Below, piece by piece: positions 23,781 to 23,964 of a DNA stretch of 23,964 nucleotides. The DNA comes from Candidatus Omnitrophota bacterium. Lineage in GTDB: Bacteria > Omnitrophota > Gorgyraeia > Zapsychrales > Zapsychraceae. A model generated the notes under the pieces. It saw only the letters and a list, made by a program, of their open reading frames with translations. It was not told the origin of the DNA and ran no database searches. Every line of letters starts with the position of its first letter. Position 1 is the first letter of the stretch. The stretch is taken from contig JAGYNW010000005.1 in assembly GCA_018399915.1 (NCBI GenBank), positions 1 through 23,964 on the forward strand. The letters are read 5' to 3'. The translations under genes were made by a program, and so were the position numbers.

Positions 23781-23964
23781 TTATTGGAGGAAATCATTTC
23801 TTTTAGCAGTAAATTAGTAGATTTTGCTTATTTCTCGAAATGCTTGAAAGACGAAAAAAGTCAGCTGCAGGTTACATTAACCTATTCTCAAAGTTAAATT
23901 TATAATGTATTGTAAATCAAATTAAATAATTCTTGTTTGGATAGTAGTTTCATATTTTGCAAAT
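23781..23964 (+). other. AT-rich stretch after the terminator, no supported gene
   Basis: No ORF with a normal start and ribosome-binding site is present. A good GGAGG (23786-23790) is followed by no ATG, GTG or TTG at a suitable distance. An open frame of 34 codons does run from an ATT five bases after it to a TAA. A 21-codon ATG ORF begins near 23838 without a ribosome-binding site. TATAAT at 23901-23906 lacks a convincing -35. The real riboswitch target may begin past the right edge. Confidence 0.4.

Noticed and set aside
23737..23817. 26-codon ATG frame running through the terminator hairpin
   Set aside because: No ribosome-binding site, and it reads through a clear terminator; a chance frame.

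Overview
The window reads as a compact bacterial chromosome segment of low to moderate GC. Twenty-one consecutive genes lie on the + strand (66-22119). One convergent gene follows on the - strand (22125-23324), then a structured-RNA region to the right edge. There are no tRNA or rRNA genes, insertion sequences, CRISPR arrays or phage genes. Gene spacing is tight, with ATGA-type or short overlaps at spoIID/queA and polA/glgA, which implies long co-transcribed units. The gene set (queuosine synthesis, trmD-rplS-rnhB-yraN, polA, coaE-rho-rpmE-prfA-prmC-murA, and a SpoIID-like lipoprotein without other sporulation genes) would fit a non-sporulating, uncultured-type lineage such as Omnitrophota or a relative. 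That placement is an inference from gene order and has not been tested.

Layout. (1) 66-3405: a SpoIID-like peptidoglycan lipoprotein, then queA and tgt for queuosine. (2) 3475-5693: trmD, rplS, rnhB, yraN, a conserved translation/RNA block that lacks rpsP and rimM at its front. (3) 5710-8428: a probable promoter and a three-gene folate unit, made of a short FTCD_C/FchA-like protein, a FolD and a degenerate FAD/NAD(P) oxidoreductase-fold protein. (4) 8480-13629: a secreted TPR protein, polA (proofreading residues lost) and glgA. (5) 13645-18988: coaE, rho, rpmE, prfA, prmC, murA; PrmC methylates the RF1 made by the adjacent gene. (6) 19025-22119: trpG-D-C-F, without trpE, trpB or trpA. (7) 22125-23324 (-): a HAD phosphatase of the sugar-phosphatase type. 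(8) 23485-23780: promoter, a GEMM / cyclic-di-GMP-I-like riboswitch closed by a 13-bp perfect helix, and an intrinsic terminator. Its target gene would lie beyond the window.

The observations most worth a second look are two. The FolD has Gln, His and Glu at the three positions that are Lys54, Gln98 and Asp121 in E. coli FolD, and it sits next to a free-standing cyclohydrolase-family protein; this suggests the two folate activities have been split between two proteins. The riboswitch carries an unusually long insertion of about 75 nt in its P3 arm.
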